A stretch of DNA of 64,000 bases. Origin: Bacillota bacterium. Lineage in GTDB: Bacteria > Bacillota > Clostridia > Christensenellales > JAEXRW01. The position numbers were made by a program, and so were the translations under genes. The notes beneath the pieces were generated by a model, which searched no databases, was not told the origin of the DNA, and saw only the letters and a program-made list of their open reading frames with translations. Of the stretch, positions 42,544 through 51,524 are shown one piece after another (the stretch's first letter is position 1; each line of letters starts with the position of its first letter). The stretch is taken from the NCBI GenBank assembly GCA_023454175.1, contig JAEXRW010000025.1, forward strand, positions 62,001 through 126,000, read 5' to 3'.

Positions 42544-44049
42544 ATGGATGTTACCAACGACCTTATCCTGCGAATCTGCAACATAACTAAAACATTCCCC
42601 GGCGTAAAGGCATTGACTTCTGTCAATTTTGAATTGAAGTACGGGGAGGTACATGCAATCGTCGGGGAGAACGGCGCGGGAAAATCGACGCTCATCAAAA
42701 TCCTATCCGGCGCATACCAGCCAGATGACGGCGAAATATTCATCAACGGACAGAATATCGGGAAGCTGAATCCAAGAAAGTCAAACGTACTGGGAATACA
42801 TACGATCTATCAGGAGAATACCCTCGTTCCTCACCTGAGCGTGGCAGAAAACATATTCCTCGGGGAGGAACTCACCAACAAGCTTCACATCATGAAATGG
42901 AACCGGACCTACAAGGAAACCGGGAAGATACTGGAAGAACTCAACATCAACATAGACCCCCATGCGATGGCGGGAACGCTGGGTATCGCGGGGCAGCAAG
43001 CGGTACAGATCGCAAAGGCACTCATCCATGAAGGAAAGATCATCATCATGGACGAGCCGACATCTTCCTTTGGCAAATCCGAGGTAGACAATCTTTTCAA
43101 CATCATCCATTCGATCAAAGCACAGGGCAAAAGCATCATTTACATATCCCACCACCTGGATGAGGTATTTGAGATCGCCGACCGCATCACCGTGCTGCGC
43201 GACGGACAGTACATCGCAACCTTCCGCAAGGAAGAGGTCAACCGCGCAATCCTGATCAACAATATGGTAGGCCGGGACGTCAATACCTTTTACAGCAGGG
43301 AGTCTGTGGATATCGGCGAGGAAAGCTTCCGGGTGGAAAACCTGAGCCGGGGTACGGCTGTGAAGAATGTGAGCTTTGCTGCAAAGAAAGGCGAGATCCT
43401 GGGGATCTACGGCCTGGTAGGCGCAGGCAGAACGGAGATGGCACGGCTGATCTTTGGCGTGGACAAACGGGATTCGGGCAAAGTCTTCATTCACGGCAGG
43501 GAAGTGACGCCCAAAAGTCCCAGGGAAGCGATCAGAAGCGGGCTGTGCTTTATCACCGAGGACAGACGCAAGAGCGGCCTGGTGGTGAACCACAACATCA
43601 AGACCAATATCACACTTCCCGGACTGAAGAATTTCAAGGGAGTGTTCATCAATCTATATAAGGAAGACCGGATCGCAGAAAAGTACATGGAGGAACTGCG
43701 TATCAAAGCGCCCAACATCTACCACGCTGTGAGCCACCTGTCCGGCGGCAACCAGCAGAAGGTGGTCGTGGCCAAGTGGCTTTTCACAGACGCTGAGGTA
43801 TACCTGTTTGACGAACCCACACGGGGCATCGACGTGGGCGCTAAAGAGGAAATCTACAAGATCTGCGTATCACTGGCGAAAATGGGCAAGACCGTTATCC
43901 TGATCACATCCGATATGGAGGAGCTGCTGTGTATGAGCGACCGCATCCTCATCATGCGCGGAGGCGCCATATCGGCCGAGCTATCCAAAAATGAAGCCAC
44001 CCAAAACCGGGTGTTGTCAGAATCGATAGGGGGAGAGAAGATTGGCTAA
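42544..44049 (+). CDS. Sugar ABC transporter ATP-binding protein, double ATPase (RbsA type)
   Basis: ATG at 42544 after AGGTGG. The 501 residues have two ABC domains: Walker A GENGAGKST, Walker B IIIMDEPTSSF; and a degenerate second Walker A (GLVGAGRTE), signature SGGNQQK, Walker B VYLFDEPTRGIDVG. This is the RbsA/MglA pattern for ribose-type transporters. It overlaps the permease start by eight bases. It differs clearly from the MmsA-type ATPase at 20092, so the window has two independent sugar importers of the same class. Confidence 0.94.
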   Translation: MDVTNDLILRICNITKTFPGVKALTSVNFELKYGEVHAIVGENGAGKSTLIKILSGAYQPDDGEIFINGQNIGKLNPRKSNVLGIHTIYQENTLVPHLSVAENIFLGEELTNKLHIMKWNRTYKETGKILEELNINIDPHAMAGTLGIAGQQAVQIAKALIHEGKIIIMDEPTSSFGKSEVDNLFNIIHSIKAQGKSIIYISHHLDEVFEIADRITVLRDGQYIATFRKEEVNRAILINNMVGRDVNTFYSRESVDIGEESFRVENLSRGTAVKNVSFAAKKGEILGIYGLVGAGRTEMARLIFGVDKRDSGKVFIHGREVTPKSPREAIRSGLCFITEDRRKSGLVVNHNIKTNITLPGLKNFKGVFINLYKEDRIAEKYMEELRIKAPNIYHAVSHLSGGNQQKVVVAKWLFTDAEVYLFDEPTRGIDVGAKEEIYKICVSLAKMGKTVILITSDMEELLCMSDRILIMRGGAISAELSKNEATQNRVLSESIGGEKIG

Positions 44050-45022
44050 CGTGACCGACGTAAAAAGGGGTGTAAACCCCAGGATCAAACGGTTTTTTAC
44101 CTCGCAGAACTTCATCCTGTTTTTAACAATCGTGGTGATCGCCATCGGTGTTTCCTTCGGGACGGACAAACTCCTCACCGAAAAAAACATCATCAACCTG
44201 TTTTTGACAGTCTCCATCACGGGTATCATGGCACTGGGAGCCGCGCTGGTCATCATATCCGGCAACATCGATCTTTCTGTGGGTACGATGGTATCCTTCA
44301 TAGCATGCCTTACGGCATTCCTGCTGAAAGAAAATGTGCTCAATGACATTACGGCGCTGTTTTTCGGCATTTTACTGGGCCTGGTGTGCGGCACGATCAA
44401 CGGGATCCTCGTCTCACGCACGAAAGCCGAATCTTTTATCGTCACGCTGGCTACCATGAGCATATTCCAGGGCGCATCCCTGCTGGCGGCCAATGGCAAT
44501 GTGGTATCCATAACCGGGAAGTTTGATTTCTTTGGCGGCTACAAGCTTTTTAACTGGCTCCCCATCCCCATCCTGATCCTCTTCCTGCTGGCTATCCTGA
44601 TGTACTGCATCATGCGCTTCACCAAATTCGGGCGGCGCGTGTATGCGGCCGGCGGGAACTCGGAAGCGGCCTTCCTGGCAGGCGTAAACGTAAAAAATTA
44701 CAAGCTTTCAGTATATATGATCAACGGTGTGATATGCAGCCTGTCAGCGATGCTGGTACTCTCGCGCCTGTCAGCCGCCAACCCCAACATGGCGGTAGGG
44801 TACGAATTGGAAGCCATCGCAGCCTGTGTCATCGGCGGCATTTCCCTGGCTGGCGGCAGGGGTACTATTGCGGGATGCTTCATGGGCATCATCCTGATGG
44901 GCCTTATCTCCAACTCGCTGAACCTGCTGATGGTGCCGATCTTCTACCACAAGATCATCATCGGCATCGTGATACTGGTGGCCGTGCTGGCCAGGACATC
45001 GGATAAATCCGCAAACGCATAA
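44042..45022 (+). CDS. Sugar ABC transporter permease (RbsC type)
   Basis: TTG start at 44042 with GGGGGAG six bases upstream, overlapping the ATPase gene. The 326 residues contain about eight to ten membrane helices and BPD_transp_2 motifs (GIMALGAALVIISGNIDLSVGTMVSFIACLTAFLL, GTINGILVSRTKAESFIVTLATMSIFQG, RRVYAAGGNSEAAFLAGVNVKNYKL, IAACVIGGISLAGGRGTIAGCFMGIILMGLISNSL). It forms the channel for the unidentified sugar of this locus. Confidence 0.93.
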   Translation: MANVTDVKRGVNPRIKRFFTSQNFILFLTIVVIAIGVSFGTDKLLTEKNIINLFLTVSITGIMALGAALVIISGNIDLSVGTMVSFIACLTAFLLKENVLNDITALFFGILLGLVCGTINGILVSRTKAESFIVTLATMSIFQGASLLAANGNVVSITGKFDFFGGYKLFNWLPIPILILFLLAILMYCIMRFTKFGRRVYAAGGNSEAAFLAGVNVKNYKLSVYMINGVICSLSAMLVLSRLSAANPNMAVGYELEAIAACVIGGISLAGGRGTIAGCFMGIILMGLISNSLNLLMVPIFYHKIIIGIVILVAVLARTSDKSANA

Positions 45023-45087
45023 AGATTTGGTTTAACGGGCGGCATCGACGTACGCACCCGTTAATAATAAAAAAAGGAGGGTACAAC

Positions 45088-46146
45088 ATGAAACTCACCA
45101 GAATCCTTGGAGTAGTTCTTGCAGTAGTCTGCCTGGTAACGCTGACAGTAGGCTGCGGCGCCCAGACACCACCGGCTACATCAGCTCCGACGGTGGCTCC
45201 TGCAACGGCTGCTCCCGCAACCGCCGCCCCCGCCAAGAAATATACGATCGGCTTCGTCATCCCCGGTCCCGACGTATATTACAACTTCGGAAAAGAAGGC
45301 GTGAAGTACGTGGTGGAAACCAGCGGCAACACCTATACAGAACGCAACTCCGAAAACAACACAGTAAAAGAAATCCAGAACGTGCAGGATCTCATCGCCG
45401 CCCAGGTCGATGCCATCCTGCTGATGACCACCAATGCAGACACCGGCGCGAAAGCCTGCCAGCTGGCCAATGAAGCCAAGATCCCGATCTTCCTGGTGGA
45501 CTGCTCCGTCACCGAAGGCACCGGCAAAGCACAGGGCCAGGTGGAAATGTTCCAGCCCGACATCGGACGCCTGATGGGCGAATATGTGGTGCAGAAACAT
45601 CCCGGCGCGCAGTTTGTGGTGCTGGCCGGCCTGCCCGGACAGCCCGGCGGCGAAGCCCAGAAGAAGGGTTTCCTGGATGCAATGGCCAAAGACCCCGCTG
45701 CCAAACTGCTCTCCGAAGTGCAGTACGCTGACTGGGACCGCAAAAAGGGCGAAGACCTGATGCGCAACTACCTCGTCATGCACAAGAAGATCGACGTCGT
45801 ATATGCCATGAATGAAGAGATGGCATACGGCGCCTATACCGCCATCAAAGACGCAGGCCGTGAAAAGGAAATGGTCATCGTCTCGGCCAACGGCTCGGCT
45901 GTAGGCAAAGAGATGCTCGCGGCGGGATCGCTGGAAGCCACAGTCGGATGGTCCCCCTCCGAAAACGGCATGCTGTGCACACTGAAATGCCTGGACTACC
46001 TGAGCGGGAAACCGCAGGATTACAGGACCGAAGTACCGCTGGGGCTGTACACCAAGGACAACCTCGACAAGTACAGCAACTGGGACGCCAAAGACATGGC
46101 CAAGAAATACGAGCCCATCCTGAAGGAAAAAGGCTACATCAAATAA
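45088..46146 (+). CDS. Sugar-binding lipoprotein of the second ABC transporter
   Basis: ATG with AAAGGAGGG about eight bases upstream. The signal ends in lipobox TVGC; an Ala/Pro/Thr-rich spacer follows (ATSAPTVAPATAAPATAAPAKK). The mature 352-residue precursor has the Peripla_BP_4 fold (IGFVIPGPDVYYNFGKEGVKYVVE, IQNVQDLIAAQVDAILLMTTNADT, IPIFLVDCSV, VYAMNEEMAYGAYTAIKDAG, VSANGSAVGKEMLAAGSLEATVGWSP). It supplies the transporter encoded immediately upstream. Ligand unknown; the ribose/inositol/erythritol-type branch is plausible. Confidence 0.92.
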   Translation: MKLTRILGVVLAVVCLVTLTVGCGAQTPPATSAPTVAPATAAPATAAPAKKYTIGFVIPGPDVYYNFGKEGVKYVVETSGNTYTERNSENNTVKEIQNVQDLIAAQVDAILLMTTNADTGAKACQLANEAKIPIFLVDCSVTEGTGKAQGQVEMFQPDIGRLMGEYVVQKHPGAQFVVLAGLPGQPGGEAQKKGFLDAMAKDPAAKLLSEVQYADWDRKKGEDLMRNYLVMHKKIDVVYAMNEEMAYGAYTAIKDAGREKEMVIVSANGSAVGKEMLAAGSLEATVGWSPSENGMLCTLKCLDYLSGKPQDYRTEVPLGLYTKDNLDKYSNWDAKDMAKKYEPILKEKGYIK

Positions 46147-46169
46147 GCAAAAACAAACAACGAGAGCAT

Positions 46170-46196
46170 GTCGGCCGGCGTTTTATGCCGGCCGAC
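46170..46196. terminator. Strong hairpin after the binding-protein gene
   Basis: Ten-bp stem GTCGGCCGGC/GCCGGCCGAC with loop GTTTTAT. There is no U tract, so it may stabilise the highly expressed upstream mRNA rather than end transcription. Confidence 0.6.
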
Positions 46197-46268
46197 GTTC
46201 CTCCCGATGAGACTATCAACTGACACCCTTATCAAAAAATCTCATCAAAAAAGTGGTGTGAGGCCGAT

Positions 46269-47636
46269 ATGAACCAGACAGACCGGCTTTATGAAGCCAT
46301 GCGGCAGATACCCGCCATCGATATACACACGCATATCCACGCCGGCCATATGAGCGCGCGCGGATTACACGACGTGCTGCTCTACCACATGGTGGTATCC
46401 GAACTGTACAGTGCGGGGTGTCCGGACGGGGCGCGGCTGGATGAAAACATAGGCGATGAAGATGCTGCGATGCGGATCGAACGGGCCCTGCCGTATATTC
46501 CCCATATCCAAAACACCAGCTGCTACTGGGGCGTGCGGATGATCCTGAAAGACCTGTACGGCTGGGACCAGGAGATCACACAGAACAACTGGCGTGAGAT
46601 CGATGCGCTGATCCGGACATATCACAAAGACAGGAACTGGCCGCGCGAGGTCATGAAGCGGGCCGCGATCGAAAAGACCAATACGGAGCTCTGCAAACGT
46701 GGTGACGGGGCTTTCGATGATATACTATTCTATAACCTGGAATGGGCGTTTTTCACCCGGTGCCAGTGGAAGCAGTACGATACGGCGCTGCTGGAGCTGG
46801 AAGCCGCATGGTCGGAAGAAGGGGTGGGGAGCCCCCTGCCCGTCAACATCGACCCATCGAAACTGCACTTCAAAAGGCGCATCCGGAATATAGCGGACGT
46901 GGACGCTGCCCTCGATTATTACCTCTCCAAGATCCCGTTCGAGCGGATCCACGGGCTGCCTTCACATTACTCCACAGATATCGCCTACCGCGAGGTGGGG
47001 GCAAACGAAATGGCTTCCGCCATACGGCGCCGGCCCAGGGCGGGCAGGGAAGAGCGGGACATCTACGCCAACTATATCTTCGATCGCTTTGTCCAAAAGC
47101 TGAGCCTCAGCGGGAAAAAGGCGCCGCTGCCCTTTTCAGTGGGCGCAGAGCCTTTGCAGTACGAAACGGGCAGCAAACTGAGCTCCGATACGCTTTTCAG
47201 CCTGGCGGACACCGCAGCAAAATATCCAAATATCGATTTCATACTCTTTTCAGGCTGTGAACACCAGGAGCAGGCGATATGCTCCCTCATCCGGGAGACG
47301 CCCAACCTGTACGCGGCGGGTTTCTGGTGGCACAGCTTTTTCCCCGAATCCATCTCGCGCATCCTGTCGCGCAGGCTGGATATGCTCCCGGCCAACAAAT
47401 GGTTCGGCTTTTTCTCGGACGCCTACTGCATGGACTGGGCGTACGCAAAATCCCTGATCGTGCGAAGGCAGTTTGCCGGTGAGATGACGCGCCGCATCGA
47501 GACGGGCATGTATACGGAGGAGCAGGCGCTGAATACCTTCAAGACCCTGGTCCATGACACGCCGGTGAACTACTTCAAACTCAAAATAAAGCAGGAGGAG
47601 GCACGCAATGTTTCTGAATGCGGGCTTTTCCTATGA
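46269..47636 (+). CDS. Glucuronate-isomerase-like (UxaC superfamily) protein
   Basis: ATG at 46269; 455 residues. The amidohydrolase-type metal motif HTHIHAGH lies near the start (PAIDIHTHIHAGHMSARGLHDVLLYHMVVSELYSAGCP), as in UxaC. Further UxaC-like parts are the W-rich middle and the C-terminal LYAAGFWWHSFFPESISRILSRRLDMLPANKWFGFFSDAYCMDWAYAKSLIVRRQFAG. UxaC converts glucuronate or galacturonate to a ketose acid. Overall similarity here is partial, so the substrate may be another sugar acid. The last 29 bases overlap the next UROD-fold gene, which argues for coupled translation. Confidence 0.82.
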   Translation: MNQTDRLYEAMRQIPAIDIHTHIHAGHMSARGLHDVLLYHMVVSELYSAGCPDGARLDENIGDEDAAMRIERALPYIPHIQNTSCYWGVRMILKDLYGWDQEITQNNWREIDALIRTYHKDRNWPREVMKRAAIEKTNTELCKRGDGAFDDILFYNLEWAFFTRCQWKQYDTALLELEAAWSEEGVGSPLPVNIDPSKLHFKRRIRNIADVDAALDYYLSKIPFERIHGLPSHYSTDIAYREVGANEMASAIRRRPRAGREERDIYANYIFDRFVQKLSLSGKKAPLPFSVGAEPLQYETGSKLSSDTLFSLADTAAKYPNIDFILFSGCEHQEQAICSLIRETPNLYAAGFWWHSFFPESISRILSRRLDMLPANKWFGFFSDAYCMDWAYAKSLIVRRQFAGEMTRRIETGMYTEEQALNTFKTLVHDTPVNYFKLKIKQEEARNVSECGLFL

Positions 47637-48630
47637 GTGGTGGAACCGGTCATACGGGCTGCGTTTTGCCGAAAACCTTTATTTCGATCCCGACGCAAAG
47701 TATGAAGCGCAGCGCTTCATGAACGCGGCTGCGCGAAGCCGCTTCCCCTGGTATGAAAAGCTGACAACGGGCGTGAAGGACAATGTCGTTTCCTCCCCCA
47801 ACATCGACGTGGAGCCGTACGGGCACCGGTTCATCCCCGCACTTTTTGGATGCAAGGTGGCCTACGGCGATGCGCACGCCCCGTGGGCCGAGACCCATAT
47901 GCTCTCCCCGGAAGCCATCGATGCGCTGCCTTTTTGGAGCATGGACGATTTCGCGGCGGATGAAAGGGTTCAAATCATCACCGAGCAGGTGCGCCATGTA
48001 CGGGAGAAATACGGCTGGTGCAGCGCGCAGCAAAACCTGGGGAGCGTGATCAATACCGCCATTTACCTGCGGGACATGGAGCTTTTCACCGATTTTTTTG
48101 AAAGGCCGGAGACGGTCCACCGGCTGTATGCCCTCATCACGAACCGCATGAAGCTTTCCTACGAATACTTCAGCGCGCTGGACGGCAAACCCACCAACGT
48201 GGGCGTGGGCAACTGTTCGGTCTGCATGATCTCCCCGGCGATCTACGAGGCCTTCAACCGGCAATACGACATGGAGATCATGGAGATGGCACGGGAGAAG
48301 GGCGTGCTATTCAGCATGCACCAAGACAGCAATGTGACGCCGTACATCCAAAGCTACAAGGCCTTTGACCACCTCTACAGCTTTGATATCGGGTGGGACA
48401 CCGATGTGGCGGCTTTCCGGCAGGCCTTCCCCGACACCGTGCTGAATCTATTTATCTATACCAGCTTTCTGAACGAACGCACACCGGAACAGATCCGTAA
48501 AGACATTCGAAAGTTAATCAATGACGCTGGCGACCGGGATAAGACGGGCTTTTCCTGCTACGACATCGATACAAGCATCCCGGATGAAAAGGTGACGGCG
48601 CTTTACGAGGCGGTCTACGCACAAGCATGA
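47608..48630 (+). CDS. UROD-fold protein 3
   Basis: ATG with AGGAGGAGG upstream, overlapping the UxaC-like gene by 29 bases. The 340 residues follow the UROD/MetE-like TIM-barrel plan: FMNAAARSRFPWYEKL near the N-terminus, RHVREKYGWCSAQQNLGSVINTAIYLRDMELFTDFFERPETVHRLYALITNRMKLSYEYF, GVGNCSVCMISPAIYEAFNRQYDMEIMEMAREKGVLFSMHQDSNVTPYI. The usual HICG motif is replaced by FSMHQDSN, and NCSVCMIS supplies two Cys. Translational coupling to a UxaC-like protein suggests a role in the same pathway. Confidence 0.82.
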   Translation: MFLNAGFSYEWWNRSYGLRFAENLYFDPDAKYEAQRFMNAAARSRFPWYEKLTTGVKDNVVSSPNIDVEPYGHRFIPALFGCKVAYGDAHAPWAETHMLSPEAIDALPFWSMDDFAADERVQIITEQVRHVREKYGWCSAQQNLGSVINTAIYLRDMELFTDFFERPETVHRLYALITNRMKLSYEYFSALDGKPTNVGVGNCSVCMISPAIYEAFNRQYDMEIMEMAREKGVLFSMHQDSNVTPYIQSYKAFDHLYSFDIGWDTDVAAFRQAFPDTVLNLFIYTSFLNERTPEQIRKDIRKLINDAGDRDKTGFSCYDIDTSIPDEKVTALYEAVYAQA

Positions 48631-48737
48631 CTTATATAAAAATACGGGCGAAGCGGTTTGCCTATCTAACGTTGCCTGAACCGGCAGCCCGAAGGAATCA
48701 CTGGCTTACATAGACTTAAATCAAGGAGGTAAATTCC

Positions 48738-49139
48738 ATGTACGTCAAACGCGGAAGGGACGATGTGCCCTCGATCTCAAACGAAAACCTTTTTGGCGGT
48801 ACAGGCATGGTCCACGGCCGCCAGCTGCTCGGGGAGGACCCGGCGCTCAGAGGGATACTGCCCGGCTTCCCGGGGGACTTTGACTCCACCATCCACTTCA
48901 TCCATGAAACCATCATCGACGTGGGCACTACCGTGGGCACGCACCCCCATAAAGGCAGCGAGGAAGTGTACTTTTTCATCGAAGGCGAGGCGGAGATGAT
49001 CATCGACGGCGAAAAGGTGCTGGTGAAGCCCGGCGACGCGGTGCTGACCAAGAACGGAAGCGTACACTCCACCCGCAATACCGGCAACGTCCCCATCCGC
49101 ATCCTGGTGGTCGAAGGCGGCGTGGAGGAAAAGAAATAG
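48738..49139 (+). CDS. Cupin-domain protein
   Basis: ATG with AAGGAGG nine bases upstream; 133 residues. The single cupin_2 barrel shows both motifs: GTTVGTHPHKGSEEVYFFIEGEAEMIIDGE and PGDAVLTKNGSVHSTRNTGN, with metal-binding His and Glu residues (HPHKGSEE, later His in SVHS). Small cupins in sugar loci are often epimerases, isomerases or binding proteins; the reaction cannot be read. It is followed after 12 bp by the Gfo/Idh/MocA gene, so the two are very likely cotranscribed. Confidence 0.9.
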   Translation: MYVKRGRDDVPSISNENLFGGTGMVHGRQLLGEDPALRGILPGFPGDFDSTIHFIHETIIDVGTTVGTHPHKGSEEVYFFIEGEAEMIIDGEKVLVKPGDAVLTKNGSVHSTRNTGNVPIRILVVEGGVEEKK

Positions 49140-49151
49140 GGGTTGAAAAGC

Positions 49152-50309
49152 ATGCAGAACGGAAAAACAAGGATCGGAATCGGGATGCTGGGAACAGGCT
49201 TCATGGGCAGGACCCATTCCAACGCGTACAGGACCATACCGTATATGTTCTGGCCCAACAATTTCGAGATCGAACTGGTGGGCATCGCGGACCTGGAAAA
49301 GGCGCGCGCAGACGAGTGTGCCCTGCGGTACGGCTTCCAAAAGGGATACCAGGGCTGGGAAGAGCTGGTGAAGGACCCCGGGGTGAGCGTGTTTGACAAC
49401 TGCGGACCCGATCCCATGCACCATGCGCCCACGATGGCGGCTATCGCAAACGGCAAGAACGTGTACTGCGAAAAACCGCTGGCCATGGCAGCGGCCGACG
49501 CAAAGAAAATGTACCTGGCGGCGGAGAGCGCCGGGGTGAAGCATATGGCGGGCTTCAATTACCGCTTTTTCCCCGCCAACCGGCTGGCACGCGAACTCAT
49601 CGGCCGGGGCGCGCTGGGGCAGCTCTGCCATTTCCGCGGCAGCTACACGCAGCCCTACGGCACGGGCGCCGACCTGCCCTATGAAAAGATCTGGTACAAC
49701 AACACCGGGCAGGCGGACGGCGTGGGCCAGGCCATCGGCTGCCATGTGATCGACCTTTCCCGTTTCCTGATGGGGGAGGTGGCCGCGGTGATGGGCAGCT
49801 CCAAGACGTATGTAAAAGAGCGCACGAAGCTCAACGGGGAAAAGGTGGAGATGCACTGCGAGGAAGGCATGCTGGCGCTGGTGGACTTCCAAAGCGGGGC
49901 TTCGGGCGTGTATGAGGCCATCGAAACCGCCGCGGGACGGCGCAACTATTTCGTATGGGAAGTGCTGGGCACGGACGGCAGCATGGAATGGAACCTGGAA
50001 AACCCCAACTACCTCCGGGTCTACCTGAAGGATACAAGCATACGGGAAGTGACGGGGTTTACCGAAGTATCCGTCACGCAGTCCGACGCGGGGCACCCCT
50101 TTTCCGAAGTATGGTGGCCCAAAGGGCACAATATCGGCTGGGAACACGGGCATATCAACGCGATCGCCCACTTCATGGACTGCGTAGCCAACAACAAGGA
50201 CGTGGCGCCGCTGGGGGGGACTTTCCTGGACGGGTATCAAGCGGAGGTCATCATCGAGACCATCAAGCTATCCTCCCGCGAAGGCAGGAGGATCGATGTG
50301 GCCTATTAG
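49152..50309 (+). CDS. Gfo/Idh/MocA-family oxidoreductase
   Basis: I use the ATG at 49152 with AGGGG nine bases upstream; the TTG at 49143 is in frame. The 385 residues have the Rossmann start IGIGMLGTGFMGRTHSNAYRTIP, a DNCGPDPMHHAPTMAAIANGKNVYCEKPLAMA segment with the family EKP motif, and a substrate-side GFNYRFFPANRLARELIGRGALG, ending with a HINAIAHFMDCVANNKDVAP helix. The family oxidises or reduces sugars and cyclitols with NAD(P). Together with the UxaC-like and cupin genes it suggests oxidation of a sugar or sugar acid. Confidence 0.92.
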   Translation: MQNGKTRIGIGMLGTGFMGRTHSNAYRTIPYMFWPNNFEIELVGIADLEKARADECALRYGFQKGYQGWEELVKDPGVSVFDNCGPDPMHHAPTMAAIANGKNVYCEKPLAMAAADAKKMYLAAESAGVKHMAGFNYRFFPANRLARELIGRGALGQLCHFRGSYTQPYGTGADLPYEKIWYNNTGQADGVGQAIGCHVIDLSRFLMGEVAAVMGSSKTYVKERTKLNGEKVEMHCEEGMLALVDFQSGASGVYEAIETAAGRRNYFVWEVLGTDGSMEWNLENPNYLRVYLKDTSIREVTGFTEVSVTQSDAGHPFSEVWWPKGHNIGWEHGHINAIAHFMDCVANNKDVAPLGGTFLDGYQAEVIIETIKLSSREGRRIDVAY

Positions 50310-50354
50310 ACGCCTGGACAGAGTGTTCAAGCGTATCCATTGCGAGGTTGAACC

Positions 50355-51323
50355 ATGAACGGATATGAACGCGTCATGCATGCCATCCGGTTTGAACGAC
50401 CGGACAGGATCCCTGTATGGATGATGAACAAGGACCAAAGGGACGGGGACATCCTGTGGTATGACCTGCGGCTCTACGAAGATACAGATATGCCGGGCAG
50501 CGGCTGGCACAGGGGGCACCATTCGGAATGGGGGTATGTCTGGAGAACGCTGGACGACGGCACCATGGGACAGCCCACCGAGCCGGTCATCCGGACCTGG
50601 GACGAGCTGGAACATTTCCGCATGCCCGGGATGGACCTCCAAAGACGGTTTTCCGGCCTGAACGAATACATGAAAGCTTCGGAGGGTTATTACCGCCTCC
50701 CCATGTGTATCGTCAACGGCTTCACCACGTACACGTTCCTGCGCGGATTTGAAAACGCGATGGTGGATTTCATCGAGGAGCCCGAAAAAAGCGGCCGGTT
50801 GCTGGATAGGATCCTTTCCTGGGAGATGGAGCTGATGGAACACTGCGCCAAAGCCGGGTTCCACGGCTTCCACCTCGGTGACGACTGGGGGACGCAAAGG
50901 TCGCTGATCATATCCCCGGGTATGTGGCGGGAGGTATTTTTCCCGAGATACAAGAAGCAATGCGAACACGCACACAAACTGGGATTGCAGGTATGGTTCC
51001 ACTCCTGCGGCAATGTCACCGAGATAGCCGAAGGCCTCTTTGAAGCGGGGGTGGATGTATTGAACCTGGCCCAGCCCAACACGGTGGATATCGAAAAAGT
51101 GGGGCGGCAGCTGAAAGGAAAGCAGTGTTTCCTGATCCCCATCAGTTACCAGACAACTTCGATCTCCGGTTCACATGAAGAAATATTGTCTGACGCAAAA
51201 AGGATGTATGACATGCTCGGGTCACCTGATGGCGGCTTTATCGGGTACGTGGAAGAGTATTCCTGCATGGGCATGACGGATGCCAATTACCATGCCTGCA
51301 TTGAAGCCTTCCGCCGACTATAA
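50355..51323 (+). CDS. UROD-fold protein 4
   Basis: ATG with GAGG about seven bases upstream; 322 residues. Typical features: MNGYERVMHAIRFERPDRIPVWMMNKDQRDGDILWYDL at the start, FLRGFENAMVDFIEEPEKSGRLLDRILSWEMELMEHCAKAGFHGFHLGDDWGTQRSLIISPGMWREVFFPRYKKQCEHAHKLGLQVWFHSCGNVTEIAEGL. The HSCGN motif and the LGDDWGTQ strand match the common UROD/methyltransferase-like family of gut and soil anaerobes. It is 45 bp after the oxidoreductase and closes the locus. Methyl transfer is suggested by the family, not shown. Confidence 0.87.
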   Translation: MNGYERVMHAIRFERPDRIPVWMMNKDQRDGDILWYDLRLYEDTDMPGSGWHRGHHSEWGYVWRTLDDGTMGQPTEPVIRTWDELEHFRMPGMDLQRRFSGLNEYMKASEGYYRLPMCIVNGFTTYTFLRGFENAMVDFIEEPEKSGRLLDRILSWEMELMEHCAKAGFHGFHLGDDWGTQRSLIISPGMWREVFFPRYKKQCEHAHKLGLQVWFHSCGNVTEIAEGLFEAGVDVLNLAQPNTVDIEKVGRQLKGKQCFLIPISYQTTSISGSHEEILSDAKRMYDMLGSPDGGFIGYVEEYSCMGMTDANYHACIEAFRRL

Positions 51324-51354
51324 GAAAAAATCATACCATTGGTTTCTCCTCCTG

Positions 51355-51384
51355 CAAAAAACGCTGAGCGATCAGCGTTTTTTG
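51355..51384 (+). terminator. Terminator of the second carbohydrate locus
   Basis: AAACGCTGA/TCAGCGTTT stem, loop GCGA, followed by TTTTTTGTC. The same hairpin with one change recurs at 51503-51524, beyond repeat copy C. Confidence 0.85.
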
Positions 51385-51402
51385 TCTGGAAAACCCGCAG
51401 TT

Positions 51403-51502
51403 CAGAGGTGTCATTTCTAACACCGCCAGAAATGACGGATTTGATTTGTGATCGTATATTTAGCCAATTGATGTTTTGGGCTCAAGGTCTTTGATAACCT
51501 GA
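51403..51502 (+). repeat. Dispersed terminator-associated repeat, copy C (short, 100 bp)
   Basis: It starts at CAGAGGTGTCATTTCT and ends TTGATAACCTGA, and lacks the 5' AAAAAAGTGG hairpin of copies A and B. It contains GTCATTTCT...AGAAATGAC, GACGGATTTGATTTGTGA and TAGCCAATTG. Both sides carry ACGCTGAGCGATCAGCG followed by TTTTGTCTGGAAA, so a ~40-bp flanking sequence is duplicated. Confidence 0.85.
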
Positions 51503-51524
51503 ACGCTGAGCGATCAGCGCTTTT
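51503..51524 (+). terminator. Duplicate of the upstream terminator hairpin
   Basis: ACGCTGA-GCGA-TCAGCGC then TTTTGTC; differs by one stem base from 51361-51378. Confidence 0.65.
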
